Assembly: GCA_964648295.1 (NCBI GenBank)
Contig: CAZYNH010000002.1
Location: forward strand, 62,001-126,000
Origin: UBA4055 sp964648295
GTDB lineage: Bacteria > UBA4055
DNA: 64,000 bases
Direction of reading: 5' to 3'
Below, one piece after another: positions 37,974 through 46,221 of the stretch (position 1 is its first letter; every line of letters begins with the position of its first letter). The notes below the pieces were generated by a model, which was not told where the DNA came from, made no database searches, and saw nothing but the letters and a program-made list of their open reading frames with translations. The translations under genes were made by a program, and so were the position numbers.

Positions 37974-39815
37974 TTATACAACCTCTTCGATTTTGTCCAG
38001 ATTGTCCATAATGTAGTTCTTTCTGTCCGGAGTGTTCTTGCCCATATAAAATTCAAGAGTGTCGGGGATATCTTTCAGATGCTCAACGCTCACCTGGATC
38101 AGCCTCATATCAGGACCGATGAACCTGCCGAATTCACCCGGGGATATCTCTCCAAGTCCTTTAAATCTTGTGACCTCAGGGTCGGCTCCGAGTCTTTTTA
38201 CTGCGGCCTTTTTTTCGTTCTCGCTGTAGCAGTAAACTGTTTCTTTTTTGTTCCTTACTCTAAAAAGCGGTGTTTCAAGTATATAAATGTGCCCTTTTAG
38301 AATAAGGCTTTCATAAAAGTGAAGAAAGAATGTTAAAAGCAGATTTCTGATATGAAGCCCGTCGGGATCGGAGTCCGTAGCGAGAATTATCTTTGAATAC
38401 CTGAGGTTATCAATACCGTCCTCTATGTTCATAGTCTTTATGATATTATAGAATTCCTCATTCTTATAAATTACATCTCTTTTTAGCCCCTGAACATTGA
38501 GCGGTTTTCCTCTCAACGCGAAAATAGCCTGGGTCTCAACATCCCTGCCGCTTATCATGCTTCCCGCGGCGCTGTCGCCCTCGGTAAGGAATATTACCGA
38601 TTCGTCACCTCTCCACTGCTCCTTTTTACGCCCTGTAGGCAATTCGTTGAAATGGTATTTACAGTCTTTCAGCTTAGGGATCCTGATAGATGTCTTTTTT
38701 GAAAGCTCCTTAGCCTCCTGCTGAACCGCCCTTAGCTCTTTTCTTATTTTCTCGTTAAGAGCTATCTTCATAAAAATGTGATCGGCGATCTCCGGGTGCT
38801 TGTAGAAATAATCAATCAGGAAGTCCTTGACCTCGGAAATTATTCTGCTCTTGATCTCGGTGTTACCGAGCTTGTTCTTCGTCTGCGACTCGAATATCGG
38901 CTGGCGTACTTTAACCGCGATCGCGCCCACTATCCCGTCCCTGACATCCTTGGCCTCATACTGCTTCTTGCCGTACTCGTTGACGCCCTTGAGTATGGCT
39001 TCCCTGAATGCCGACTGATGCGTTCCGCCGTCGTTCGTGTACTGGCCGTTGACAAAAGAATAATAGCTTTCGCCGTAGGAATCTATATGGGTGAAAACGA
39101 ACTCAAGAGAATCGGAACAATAGTATATAGGTTCATAGAGCGGGTATTCGACCTGCTCGGTAATAAGATCAAGAAGTCCGCCTGACGAACATATTTTTTC
39201 GCCGTTGAAGAAAATTTTCAGGCCTTTATTCAGATATGCGTAATAGTATAACCTTTTATTTACGAAATCGGCGTTAAAAGAGTATTCTTTGAATATCTCG
39301 GCGTCCGGTACGAACTCGGTATGTGTTCCGTCAGGCTCCTTCGACTGGCCCGAGTTGTCTGAGACGAGCTTGCCTTTGCTGAAAACCAGTTCCCTGAACC
39401 TGCCTTCCCTGAAGCTTCTGACTATATACGGGTCACTTAAAGCGTTAACGGCTTTCGTACCCACGCCGTTGAGGCCCACGCTGAACTGGAACACATCGCT
39501 GTTGAACTTGCCTCCGGTATTGATTATTGATACGCAGTCGAACAGTTTACCGAGAGGGATGCCTCTTCCGTAGTCTCTGACTGTAACCCTGTTCTCATCT
39601 ATGGTAATATCGATCTTCTTTCCGAAACCTTCAATATATTCGTCAATTGAATTGTCGACGACTTCCTTTAAGAGTATGTATATTCCGTCCTCGTATGCGC
39701 TTCCGTCACCGAGCCTTCCTATATACATACCTGTTCTGAGCCTGATATGATCAAGTGAAGAAAGAGTCTGTATCTTACTTTCATCGTATTTTACTGCGCC
39801 GACCGTGCTGTTCAT
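37974..39815 (-). CDS. Type IIA DNA topoisomerase subunit B (ParE/GyrB-like)
   Basis: A 613-residue ATPase subunit of a type IIA topoisomerase. It has the GHKL motifs (EVVDNSIDE, RDYGRGIPLG, GLNGVGTKAVNAL), a transducer domain and a TOPRIM domain (LTEGDSAAGSM, DSDPDG). It relaxes or decatenates DNA together with an A subunit that is not nearby. At 613 residues it is shorter than GyrB and nearer to ParE of Bacteroidetes-type species. ATG 39815 has GGAAG upstream. Confidence 0.93.
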   Translation of the reverse strand: MNSTVGAVKYDESKIQTLSSLDHIRLRTGMYIGRLGDGSAYEDGIYILLKEVVDNSIDEYIEGFGKKIDITIDENRVTVRDYGRGIPLGKLFDCVSIINTGGKFNSDVFQFSVGLNGVGTKAVNALSDPYIVRSFREGRFRELVFSKGKLVSDNSGQSKEPDGTHTEFVPDAEIFKEYSFNADFVNKRLYYYAYLNKGLKIFFNGEKICSSGGLLDLITEQVEYPLYEPIYYCSDSLEFVFTHIDSYGESYYSFVNGQYTNDGGTHQSAFREAILKGVNEYGKKQYEAKDVRDGIVGAIAVKVRQPIFESQTKNKLGNTEIKSRIISEVKDFLIDYFYKHPEIADHIFMKIALNEKIRKELRAVQQEAKELSKKTSIRIPKLKDCKYHFNELPTGRKKEQWRGDESVIFLTEGDSAAGSMISGRDVETQAIFALRGKPLNVQGLKRDVIYKNEEFYNIIKTMNIEDGIDNLRYSKIILATDSDPDGLHIRNLLLTFFLHFYESLILKGHIYILETPLFRVRNKKETVYCYSENEKKAAVKRLGADPEVTRFKGLGEISPGEFGRFIGPDMRLIQVSVEHLKDIPDTLEFYMGKNTPDRKNYIMDNLDKIEEVV

Positions 39816-39901
39816 GCTGTCTTCCGGTGTATGTTTTTTAACTGTATAATTATATGATTTATTCAGGTTTAATTCAATGTAAAAATGACTTTTTTTTAAT
39901 G

Positions 39902-39930
39902 TTGAAATCGCTCAATTAATTTCATAACAT
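39902..39930 (+). promoter_or_regulatory. Promoter of comEC, near-leaderless
   Basis: TTGAAA, a 17-bp spacer and TAACAT, with ATG only 8 bp beyond the -10 box and no ribosome binding site. Confidence 0.4.
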
Positions 39931-39938
39931 TAGCCGAA

Positions 39939-41912
39939 ATGGATAAACGGCCGGACAATATAGCTCTGCTTTTCTTTTTTTCAGGCGGAATAGTAACGGC
40001 GTCAGCTTACTATGATAACATTTTAGTGCTGACGGCCTATATTACTGCCGGCCTTTTCTTTATCATACTAAAAAAAACGAGGCTGTTCGTTTCCATTTTC
40101 ACAGCCGGTTCAGTAGTATTTATACTTCACAACCACATATATCTCAAAACGAGAGATTCAGTTGATCATCTGCAGGGCCGCGAAATAACAGTTTTCGGTA
40201 AAATAAGTTCAGTGAACGAGTACGACCTTAATTCGTCAGTCATAATTTCTTCTGATTCAATCTCCGCGAAAGGAAAAGTATATCCTGTCTCCGCTAAGTT
40301 CAGTTCATATCTTAACAGGACAGGGCTTGGCAGCGGCGACATAATAACGGTAAAAGGCGTTGTAAAGCCTATCGCAGGCCCGAAGAACAAATACGAGACT
40401 GACAGGCGGCGTTTCTCCTCGGCGGAAGGTATCTGCTGTGATGTCGCCGACGCAAGGATAGTCAGCTTAAGAAGGCCTGAAAGCGGTTTTAATCACGCCG
40501 TCAATGTTCTTCAGCGGAAGGTCTCCGGAGTTTTCGACAGGCGGCTTTCCTACAAAGCGGGGAATTTTCTTACAGCTGTTATGACCGGCAGGAAAAATAA
40601 GATAGAGCGCGGGCAGGTAAAGGAATTCGCGGACAGCGGGACTATACACCTTCTAGCAGTATCTGGACTTCATGTAGGTTTTGTTGTACTTATTCTGGGC
40701 GTAATCAACATGTTCCTCGGGCTAAAAAGATGGCCGCTGTTAATATTCAATTCCGCGGTACTGATATTCTACGCGTTCTTTACCGGCGGCAGCCCGTCGG
40801 TGATCAGGGCGGTCCTGATGGCGGTTATCCTTATGCTCGGAAGGCCGCTCAAGCGCAAAATGATCGCTGCCGATGTTATAGGCAGCGCGGGTCTGATCAG
40901 CCTGACATACGATCCGAATCAGATATTCATGCCGGGATTCATACTGTCTTTCGCAGCCGTGATCTCGATAGCGATAATTTACGAGCCTCTATCCGCGCGT
41001 CTAAAAACATTCTTAAAGTCAGATAACAGGCTGATAATCAAGAACGCGGAGGGCATTCTTCTGTCCGTGTCGGTCACTATCGGGCTTCTGCCGTTCGTTC
41101 TTCACATTTTCGGCAGATATAATTTTGTTTCAATAATTTCGAACCTTGTTCTGATACCGCTAACCGGTGCCGCTTTTATGAGCGGTATACTTCTACTTGT
41201 TACGGACAGTGTGAACATCCTTGCCGTTTTCATATCGGATATATCTGACCTTATTGTAAGAATAATAACCTATACTGTTTCAGCGACATCAAAGATCGAG
41301 CTGTTCACACTTTTTGCCTATTTTGATGTACTGACGACTTCAGCGCTACTGTCAGCCCTCGCGTCCGTATTTTATTTCAAGAATTACAGGAACAAAGCTT
41401 TTTTTGCGTTCATGCCGGTTTTGATATTGAGCTTCAAGGCAGCCGCTTTCTCGGAACTTCCTTCCCTTTATATTTTCAGCATGTCATCAGGGCGCTGCGC
41501 AATATATAAAAACGACGGAGAATATATATTATTCGCCTCAAAAATAAAGGAAGGGGATATAAACAGAATATTAAAGCCTTATCTCTCAAGATCGAACATC
41601 AGTGAAATAGATTACCTTGTCACCAGGAACGAATGGTATGAGACAGAGGCAATGATCTCGGCTCTTGATATTCCCGTCAGAAATGTGGCAGGCGACAAAG
41701 ATCAGTCTTTCGGGACCGGATCTTTCAATTATGCCGATGTGAAGAATACCGGAAAATGGATAGTGACCGCTACGGCCCGTATCGGTTTCGGCGAAAAAGA
41801 TTATAAGATTGAATCGGACGGAATATCTTTTACGATAGAAGACAGGAATACCGGAACAGGTGAAGAAATAGTTTTTTCAGGTAAAAATGTCATCAGAAAT
41901 ATGTTTCATTAA
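39939..41912 (+). CDS. comEC: ComEC/Rec2 DNA-uptake channel
   Basis: A 657-residue polytopic membrane protein. An N-terminal OB-fold DUF4131 part (about residues 55-190) is followed by the competence domain with AVSGLHVGFVVL and GGSPSVIRAVLM, and about ten transmembrane helices. The C-terminal periplasmic part (about residues 500-657) is short, and I see no intact HxHxDH metallo-beta-lactamase motif, so DNA degradation may be done elsewhere. It imports one strand of transforming DNA across the inner membrane. Confidence 0.9.
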   Translation: MDKRPDNIALLFFFSGGIVTASAYYDNILVLTAYITAGLFFIILKKTRLFVSIFTAGSVVFILHNHIYLKTRDSVDHLQGREITVFGKISSVNEYDLNSSVIISSDSISAKGKVYPVSAKFSSYLNRTGLGSGDIITVKGVVKPIAGPKNKYETDRRRFSSAEGICCDVADARIVSLRRPESGFNHAVNVLQRKVSGVFDRRLSYKAGNFLTAVMTGRKNKIERGQVKEFADSGTIHLLAVSGLHVGFVVLILGVINMFLGLKRWPLLIFNSAVLIFYAFFTGGSPSVIRAVLMAVILMLGRPLKRKMIAADVIGSAGLISLTYDPNQIFMPGFILSFAAVISIAIIYEPLSARLKTFLKSDNRLIIKNAEGILLSVSVTIGLLPFVLHIFGRYNFVSIISNLVLIPLTGAAFMSGILLLVTDSVNILAVFISDISDLIVRIITYTVSATSKIELFTLFAYFDVLTTSALLSALASVFYFKNYRNKAFFAFMPVLILSFKAAAFSELPSLYIFSMSSGRCAIYKNDGEYILFASKIKEGDINRILKPYLSRSNISEIDYLVTRNEWYETEAMISALDIPVRNVAGDKDQSFGTGSFNYADVKNTGKWIVTATARIGFGEKDYKIESDGISFTIEDRNTGTGEEIVFSGKNVIRNMFH

Positions 41913-41936
41913 CAGGAATTTTCGGGTATTTTTTAA

Positions 41937-41965
41937 TTGACATTTTATCAGTATAAAGCTATATT
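41937..41965 (+). promoter_or_regulatory. Sigma-70 promoter of the PpiD-like gene
   Basis: Perfect TTGACA, a 17-bp spacer and TATATT, ending about 65 bp upstream of the start. Confidence 0.75.
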
Positions 41966-42029
41966 CTATGGCCTTGAGGAACAGGCATGGCTGTTTTATT
42001 GTTAAAATAAAAAATTCGGAGCATTTTAT

Positions 42030-43850
42030 ATGATGATCAGGCTGATTAGAGAGAAACTCGCGATAGTTATGTGGCTCGTTGTTGCCGCATTCATAATTAC
42101 TATAATTTTTGACTGGGGTATGGGCGGTCTGAAAGGCGGAAAAGATGTAAGGGCGCAGGGTATTATCGCAAAGATAAACGGGCAGGATGTAAAATACGCC
42201 GAACTTAAGCAGATCGAAGACAGCTATGTTAAGAGTTCTGACCAGAAAGATATGTCCGGAGTGAAAGCCGCAGAACTCAGGAGCAAGGCATGGAATGATT
42301 TTGTAAGAATGGTCGTTATCAGACAGGAGCTTGAGAATCAGAATATTGTTGTTTCAAAGGAACAGATCTACGATCAGATACTGAACAATCCGCTGCCTGA
42401 ACTGCAGAATCAGGAGAATTTTAAGACAAATGGAGTTTTTGATCAGACGAAATGGGAAGAGTTTATAAAAAATCCCAATCCTCAGATGCGGAGTTTTTAT
42501 CAGATGATAGAAAGCGAATATTCCAGAAGAATGCCCGCAGAGCTGCTTCAGAACAGAGTGGGGAATTCGGTTTATATGTCAGAATTCGAGCTTCAGAACT
42601 TGTACAGAAATTCGGAACTTAAGGTACAGGTAAAATATCTTAAGGCCGCGATAAATGACTTTATGCCGGCGGATTCACTTATAACCGACGAAGAAATACA
42701 GAAGTACTTTAAGGAAAATCCGCATGAGTTCCCTAAATCAGCGGAGCAGAGGAATTTCGATTATGTTCTTTTCAGCACTCAGCCGACAGCGAGAGATTCA
42801 GCCCTGACCCTGGAAGATATAAATTATGCGCTTACCCAGCTGGATAACGGGATAGCGTTCGAGGAAGTTGCAAGCAATTATTCTGAGGATAACTCAGCGC
42901 AGGCAGGCGGGGATCTGGGATTTTTTGAAAGAGGAAAGATGGTGCCTGAGTTCGATAACGCCGCTTTCAGCGCAAATGTAGGCGAGATTGTGGGACCGGT
43001 CCGGACTCAGTACGGCTACCACATAATAAAAGTTACCGATGTGAAAAAAGAAAAGAAAGAGATCAAGGAAGTAAGGGCCAGCCATATACTTGTTAAGTTT
43101 AAAACTTATCCTTCAACTTATGAGGATGCTCAGTATTCGGCTGTTAATTTCAGAGACGAAATGTACAGGCTGGGCGGAGGACCGGATGCTTTCAGGACAG
43201 CAGCAGAGAATCTGAGGGTAAAAGTCCTTGAAGCTCCTTTCACTCAGAAGACCGACAGGACTAATGACCTGGGAATTATTCCGGGACTGGGCGATTTCCT
43301 GTTCAGCGGCAAGCCTGGCGATGTAAGCCCGATTATGGTTTGTAACGCCGGTTACGCGATACTGAAGGTAAAAGATATAAGAGAGGAAAAAGCGAAAGCT
43401 CTAGACGAGGTCAAGAAGTCGATAATCTACAAATTGAGACAGAAGAAAGGTCTTGAACTGGCTTTACAGAAGCTGGAGAGCATAAAGAGCGGTGTTACAG
43501 ACACTCTTTCTATGAATTCTGTAGCGAAAGATAATAAGTTTATTACCGGTGTCTCAAACAGATTCGCGGTTGACGGATATGTCGATAATGTAGGTGTGGA
43601 CAGGATGATGTATGAGATTGCAATGGGATTAAATAAAGGTCAGATCAGCAGTCCGTTCAGGGGAGTTCAGGGTGCGTACATAATTTATCTGATAGATAAG
43701 GACGAGTTCGACCAGAAAAAGTATGAGGAAATAAAGCTGTCGTACAGGGCAAGGCATGAGGGCTATCTGCAGAGGCAGATGATAGAGGAATGGCTGAACG
43801 GGCTTATTGAGAAAGCTGAGGTTATTGATTACAGAGGAATGTACAGATAG
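42030..43850 (+). CDS. SurA/PpiD-like periplasmic peptidyl-prolyl isomerase
   Basis: A 606-residue chaperone with one N-terminal transmembrane helix (about residues 12-30, IVMWLVVAAFIITIIFDW), a SurA_N-type helical domain (about 35-200) and a rotamase (parvulin) domain at about 230-335 with GGDLGFFERGKMVPEF and YGYHIIKV. A second parvulin-like half (about 345-450) begins at VRASHILVKF. It is expected to help outer-membrane and exported proteins fold in the periplasm, as PpiD and SurA do. It sits 1 bp from the following small membrane protein gene. Confidence 0.9.
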   Translation: MMIRLIREKLAIVMWLVVAAFIITIIFDWGMGGLKGGKDVRAQGIIAKINGQDVKYAELKQIEDSYVKSSDQKDMSGVKAAELRSKAWNDFVRMVVIRQELENQNIVVSKEQIYDQILNNPLPELQNQENFKTNGVFDQTKWEEFIKNPNPQMRSFYQMIESEYSRRMPAELLQNRVGNSVYMSEFELQNLYRNSELKVQVKYLKAAINDFMPADSLITDEEIQKYFKENPHEFPKSAEQRNFDYVLFSTQPTARDSALTLEDINYALTQLDNGIAFEEVASNYSEDNSAQAGGDLGFFERGKMVPEFDNAAFSANVGEIVGPVRTQYGYHIIKVTDVKKEKKEIKEVRASHILVKFKTYPSTYEDAQYSAVNFRDEMYRLGGGPDAFRTAAENLRVKVLEAPFTQKTDRTNDLGIIPGLGDFLFSGKPGDVSPIMVCNAGYAILKVKDIREEKAKALDEVKKSIIYKLRQKKGLELALQKLESIKSGVTDTLSMNSVAKDNKFITGVSNRFAVDGYVDNVGVDRMMYEIAMGLNKGQISSPFRGVQGAYIIYLIDKDEFDQKKYEEIKLSYRARHEGYLQRQMIEEWLNGLIEKAEVIDYRGMYR

Positions 43851-43851
43851 A

Positions 43852-44046
43852 ATGAGAAAGTTGTACTTTACAAAAAAGAATTATCTGGTTTTTGTAGCCG
43901 GGCTGGCTATTCTCATACTCGGATTTTATCTTATGTCAAAAGGGCCTCATGATTCATTCTGGTCACTAACTGTTTCTCCGATACTTGTAGTATTCAGCCT
44001 TGGCGTTGTTTTCCCCTACGGGATAATGAAGAATTTCAGAAAATAA
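43852..44046 (+). CDS. Small two-helix membrane protein (DUF3098-like)
   Basis: A 64-residue protein with the arrangement KKNYLVFVAGLAILILGFYLM and a second hydrophobic segment, typical of DUF3098 proteins of the Bacteroidetes group. The role is unknown. ATG 43852 lies directly after the PpiD-like stop; the frame also opens upstream inside that gene, but the DUF3098 N-terminus fits 43852. Confidence 0.75.
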   Translation: MRKLYFTKKNYLVFVAGLAILILGFYLMSKGPHDSFWSLTVSPILVVFSLGVVFPYGIMKNFRK

Positions 44047-44070
44047 ACCCGAAGTATAAGGAAAAAAGAC

Positions 44071-44099
44071 TTGACAAGGCTTTTTTATAATAGTATATT
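44071..44099 (+). promoter_or_regulatory. Sigma-70 promoter of the tRNA-Val/tRNA-Asp pair
   Basis: Perfect TTGACA, a 17-bp spacer and TATATT, ending 12 bp before tRNA-Val. Confidence 0.8.
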
Positions 44100-44111
44100 T
44101 GCGCGGTGTTT

Positions 44112-44186
44112 GGGAGCTTAGCTCAGTTGGTTCAGAGCACCTGCCTTACAAGCAGGGGGTCACTAGTTCGAGCCTAGTAGTTCCCA
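44112..44186 (+). tRNA. tRNA-Val (TAC)
   Basis: A 75-nt cloverleaf with acceptor GGGAGCT/AGTTCCC (one G-T pair), anticodon stem CCTGC/GCAGG with loop CTTACAA, and T arm ACTAG TTCGAGC CTAGT. CCA is not encoded. Confidence 0.95.
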
Positions 44187-44201
44187 CTTAAAATAGAGTA
44201 C

Positions 44202-44276
44202 GGTCCGGTAGTTCAATCTGGTTAGAGCACCTGCCTGTCACGCAGGAAGTTGCGAGTTCGAGCCTCGTCCGGACCG
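44202..44276 (+). tRNA. tRNA-Asp (GTC)
   Basis: A 75-nt cloverleaf with acceptor GGTCCGG/CCGGACC, anticodon loop CTGTCAC on a CCTGC/GCAGG stem, and a normal T arm. CCA is not encoded. It is co-transcribed with tRNA-Val 16 bp upstream. Confidence 0.96.
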
Positions 44277-44280
44277 CGAA

Positions 44281-44303
44281 AGGCGCCTAAAGCGCCTTTT
44301 TTT
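44281..44303 (+). terminator. Rho-independent terminator of the tRNA pair
   Basis: AGGCGC / GCGCCT stem, loop CTAAA, then a T run. Confidence 0.9.
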
Positions 44304-44313
44304 ATTGATTAAA

Positions 44314-44342
44314 TTGCAGATGTTGGTGAAAAATCTTATATT
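44314..44342 (+). promoter_or_regulatory. Sigma-70 promoter of yajC-def
   Basis: TTGCAG, a 17-bp spacer and TATATT, ending 24 bp before yajC. Confidence 0.6.
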
Positions 44343-44366
44343 TGCGTAAAAATAAAAGGAGTTGAA

Positions 44367-44681
44367 ATGAATTACAGCAGTTTTATAGCGATGTCGCAGT
44401 CTGCCGATGGCGGCGGCGGATTTGCGGGAATGGTGCCTTTCATTCTTATAATCTTCGTCATTTATTTTCTGATGATCAGACCGCAGAGCAAGAAAGCCAA
44501 GCAGCATGCGCAAATGCTCACGGAGCTAAAAAAAGGTGACAGGGTAGTTACGATAGGCGGAGTTTACGGGTCGATAATCGAGGTAAAAGAAAAAACATTT
44601 CTGATAAAAGTCTCTCCGAATACCGAAATGGAATTTCTAAAGTCAAGTGTGGCTGAAAAGCTTCAGGATGTAAAAGAATAA
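44367..44681 (+). CDS. yajC: Preprotein translocase accessory subunit YajC
   Basis: A 104-residue protein with one transmembrane helix (FILIIFVIYFLMIRPQSKKAK, broken here as FILIIFVIYFLM then IRPQ) and the typical tail GDRVVTIGGVYG, IEVKEKTFLIKVS. It binds SecDF and supports Sec export. AAAAGGAG precedes ATG 44367; def follows 13 bp later. Confidence 0.94.
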   Translation: MNYSSFIAMSQSADGGGGFAGMVPFILIIFVIYFLMIRPQSKKAKQHAQMLTELKKGDRVVTIGGVYGSIIEVKEKTFLIKVSPNTEMEFLKSSVAEKLQDVKE

Positions 44682-44694
44682 ATACAGTCAGGGT

Positions 44695-45225
44695 ATGGAT
44701 TTGAATATCAGGATATACGGGGACGAAGTACTGAACAAAAAAGCCGAAGAGGTCGGAGAGGTCACAGCTGAGATAAAAGAGCTTATAGAGGCTATGTACG
44801 AAAAATGCCCCGAAGCCAACGGAATAGGTCTTGCCGCTCCTCAGATAGGAGTTTCGAAAAGGTTTTTTGTCGTTGTTATGCCTGAAAGTTCTGAGAATGC
44901 AGAAGTAATGACCCATAGGCTTAAACAGGTTTTCATTAATCCTGTAATCAGAAATACCGAAGGAAGCTGCAGAATTGAGGAGGGATGTCTGTCGGTTCCG
45001 GGTATATGGGAGATAATTGAGAGACCGGAAAAAATTGAAGTTGAATACACAGACATTGACGGCAACAGGAAGATCGGGGTATATGACGGGTTTTTAGCCA
45101 GAGTGATCCAGCATGAATACGACCATCTTGAAGGAATACTTTTTGTTTCAAAACTCCCAAAACTAAAACAGGAACTGTTAAAAAAGAGATTAAGAGCACT
45201 TAAAGATAAAAAAAGGGACTACTGA
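44695..45225 (+). CDS. def: Peptide deformylase
   Basis: A 176-residue metalloenzyme that removes the formyl group from the initiator methionine. All three motifs are intact: GIGLAAPQIG, EEGCLSVPG and QHEYDHLEG. It probably forms an operon with yajC. Confidence 0.96.
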   Translation: MDLNIRIYGDEVLNKKAEEVGEVTAEIKELIEAMYEKCPEANGIGLAAPQIGVSKRFFVVVMPESSENAEVMTHRLKQVFINPVIRNTEGSCRIEEGCLSVPGIWEIIERPEKIEVEYTDIDGNRKIGVYDGFLARVIQHEYDHLEGILFVSKLPKLKQELLKKRLRALKDKKRDY

Positions 45226-45235
45226 GGTCCCTTTT
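45209..45235. terminator. Bidirectional terminator between def and the phosphoesterase gene
   Basis: AAAAAGGGAC / GTCCCTTTTT stem with loop TACTGAG. A and T runs on both sides let it work in either direction; it covers the def stop codon and ends next to the convergent gene's stop. Confidence 0.9.
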
Positions 45236-45970
45236 TCATTTGATGAAGTAATTTTTCACTGTCACACCGTCATTGATATCAATAACAGTATATCCCGGTT
45301 TTGTATGCCTTATATTGAATTTTTTCAGCTTCCTTCCGATCTGATACCAGGTGGAGGGGCAGATATGGATATTAAAATTTTCTTTCTTTACATGATGCGC
45401 TGTATGGTAGTGGGCGCAGAACACATGTCCGATCTGATCACAGCCGTTATAAAATTCTGTGGCCTCTATGTGATTTGAAAGCGGGTAGTATGTGTCCATA
45501 TGTTTTGCGTTACACAATGAGGGCGGGTGATGCTGGAAAACGAAAGTATCACCTTTTGGAGAGGATCTGTCAATAAGGCTGTCAAGCGCACCAATATCCA
45601 GCCACTCAATTGAAGTGTCAGCAAAAATAAAAGATCTTCTCTTGTACCGGACCTTGTAAAATATCCTGCCGTTTATAATTTTATTCTCAAGGCCGAAACT
45701 CTGAGCCATGATCTCGGTAATATCATGATTTCCCGGTATCACAAAATATTTCAGACCATTTATCTGTTCTTTTAACCAGGCATAATCATTGTCGTCCACA
45801 TCGTGCGCAAGATCGCCGCTGAGAACCACGAAATCGTGCGGAATGGATTTCACCTTATTCAGAGTTTTCAGAAAATTCATCCGGATATTCGCGCCGTTCC
45901 TGAACAGATCGTCAGAGCTGACATGCATATCACTTATCTGAATTATCCTGATCCTTTCCCCCAATTCCAA
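45236..45970 (-). CDS. Metallophosphoesterase (calcineurin-like, CpdA-related)
   Basis: A 244-residue two-metal phosphoesterase with the motifs QISDMHV, LSGDLAH, PGNHDIT, QHHPPS and CAHYHTAHH in order. These bind the dinuclear metal centre; relatives act on cyclic nucleotides or other phosphoesters. The substrate is unknown. The start is TTG at 45970, or perhaps TTG at 45964; GAGG lies just upstream. The gene is divergent from the cobalamin riboswitch operon. Confidence 0.87.
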   Translation of the reverse strand: MELGERIRIIQISDMHVSSDDLFRNGANIRMNFLKTLNKVKSIPHDFVVLSGDLAHDVDDNDYAWLKEQINGLKYFVIPGNHDITEIMAQSFGLENKIINGRIFYKVRYKRRSFIFADTSIEWLDIGALDSLIDRSSPKGDTFVFQHHPPSLCNAKHMDTYYPLSNHIEATEFYNGCDQIGHVFCAHYHTAHHVKKENFNIHICPSTWYQIGRKLKKFNIRHTKPGYTVIDINDGVTVKNYFIK

Positions 45971-46062
45971 TCGCCTCGTAATTATCGTTGATTAGATTGA
46001 CAATATCATAATCTTTGTCTAACAAATCAAGAAGAAATATTATTAATTTCTTAAGAAATATA

Positions 46063-46091
46063 TTGCCTTTATGCCATTTAATCGTTAGATT
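46063..46091 (+). promoter_or_regulatory. Promoter of the B12 uptake operon
   Basis: TTGCCT, a 17-bp spacer and TAGATT. The predicted start near 46098 coincides with the beginning of the riboswitch. Confidence 0.45.
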
Positions 46092-46097
46092 ACAGGC

Positions 46098-46215
46098 TGA
46101 GAAATATCGGCCTCCGGTCATGGAATTCTGTGAAAGTCAGAAACTGCCCCGCAACCGTAACAGTCGGATCTTTACCGGGAATGCCGCCGCAATAACGCGG
46201 GCTCTTCGAGGGGAG
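46098..46215 (+). promoter_or_regulatory. Cobalamin riboswitch (B12 element)
   Basis: The conserved core is visible: CTCCGGTCATGGAATTC, GTGAAAGTC, then GCCCCGCAACCGTAA at 46146-46160, AGTCGGA, and the B12-box-like AATGCCGCC. This is the order of the cobalamin riboswitch class. A GC-rich hairpin (around CGCGGGCTCTTCGAGGGG) ends at the ribosome binding site of the TonB receptor gene, and no T run follows, which points to control of translation start: B12 binding would hide the GGGGAG. It explains why this operon is a B12 uptake system. Confidence 0.88.
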
Positions 46216-46221
46216 ATGTAG

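Noticed and set aside
46098..46221. Transcription terminator in the riboswitch region
   Set aside because: The hairpin before the receptor gene lacks a T run; translational control is more likely.
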